The notes under the pieces are model-generated. The model saw only the letters and a program-made list of their open reading frames with translations. It ran no database searches and had not been told where the DNA came from. The position numbers were made by a program, and so were the translations under genes. From JBDKUD01 sp050943315 (GTDB lineage: Bacteria; Bacillota; Syntrophomonadia; Syntrophomonadales; Syntrophomonadaceae), in the NCBI GenBank assembly GCA_050943315.1, contig JBMNOY010000020.1:1-33955 (forward strand): DNA of 33,955 bases. The letters run 5' to 3'. This document shows, one piece after another, positions 33,851 through 33,955 of the stretch (positions within the stretch are counted from its first letter, which is position 1; the number at the start of each line of letters is the position of its first letter).

Positions 33851-33955
33851 GAGCCACCTAATCTCCTTAAAAAGAGCCACTCAATCTTTTAGATAGAGCC
33901 ACTGTGTTGATGCTGGGAGCCACCCTTCAGGATGGCTCCAGAAGCATGTTAATAT
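33851..33955. mobile_element. Possible transposon end (IS21-like), cut by the window edge
   Basis: Four direct copies of GAGCCAC start at 33851, 33874, 33896 and 33917, spaced 23, 22 and 21 nt, and an inverted GGCTCC follows at about 33934. Multiple short terminal repeats about one to two helical turns apart are typical of the transposase-binding ends of IS21-family elements; I also recall GTGGCTC repeats in such elements of Firmicutes, but this is from memory. No transposase gene is in the window, so the element, if real, lies to the right. Confidence 0.4.

Noticed and set aside
33826..33895. Start of a gene after GGGGGGTGA
   Set aside because: The GTG frame stops after about 21 codons and runs through the GAGCCAC repeats.
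33841..33955. CRISPR array, because of short repeats with regular spacing
   Set aside because: Repeats are only 7 nt and spacers 14-16 nt, far below CRISPR sizes, and no cas genes are present.

Overview
The window looks like chromosomal DNA of an anaerobic, Gram-positive clostridial bacterium. The clearest signs are a SCIFF peptide with its radical-SAM maturase, S-layer homology (SLH) domains, strong Shine-Dalgarno (SD) sites with frequent GTG and TTG starts, and clostridial-type tRNA, cell-wall and stress genes. By eye the base composition is moderate. A Syntrophomonas- or Desulfotomaculum-like organism would fit, but the sequence does not fix the genus. Almost all genes lie on the minus strand.

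Layout, left to right. (1) 1-2192: the 5' part of argS (minus), a divergent small unknown gene, and an exported M1-type metallopeptidase. (2) 2193-13371: an envelope cluster read on the minus strand. In transcription order it holds a 331-aa exported protein, a terminator, a roughly 2100-aa IPT/TIG-repeat protein with one fibronectin type III domain, a 554-aa exported protein made of repeated beta-like modules, and a three-SLH-domain protein. The SLH gene is flanked on both sides by inverted repeats built from 10-nt units. (3) 13457-21069: a likely operon (minus) running glnS, DUF89 protein, amidohydrolase, M29 aminopeptidase, polysaccharide deacetylase, VOC protein, HD-GYP protein, then a candidate pseudoknotted leader ahead of the 331-aa gene. 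(4) 21183-23422: divergent membrane-stress genes, LiaF-like on one side and PspC plus a membrane-anchored beta-domain protein on the other. (5) 23451-30040: housekeeping and envelope genes on minus, namely rlmH, a tiny lysine-rich ORF, an HtrA protease, murA, a peptidase-MA protein, trxB and a LysM-G5-M23 endopeptidase, with four good terminators. (6) 30114-32969: scfB, scfA with a terminator between them, tRNA-Gly(CCC), tRNA-Asp(GTC) and an alpha/beta hydrolase. (7) 32970-33955: an AT-richer tail with two small plus-strand ORFs and, at the edge, four GAGCCAC direct repeats that look like a transposon end, possibly IS21-like.

How the genes may work together: many products act at or outside the membrane (S-layer anchoring, giant adhesin or scaffold, peptidoglycan synthesis and cleavage, envelope stress sensing, surface proteases). 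An HD-GYP protein lies just upstream of the surface cluster, which suggests but does not prove c-di-GMP control. The least described parts are the surface cluster with its 10-nt-phased inverted repeats, the 554-aa modular protein, and the candidate pseudoknot.
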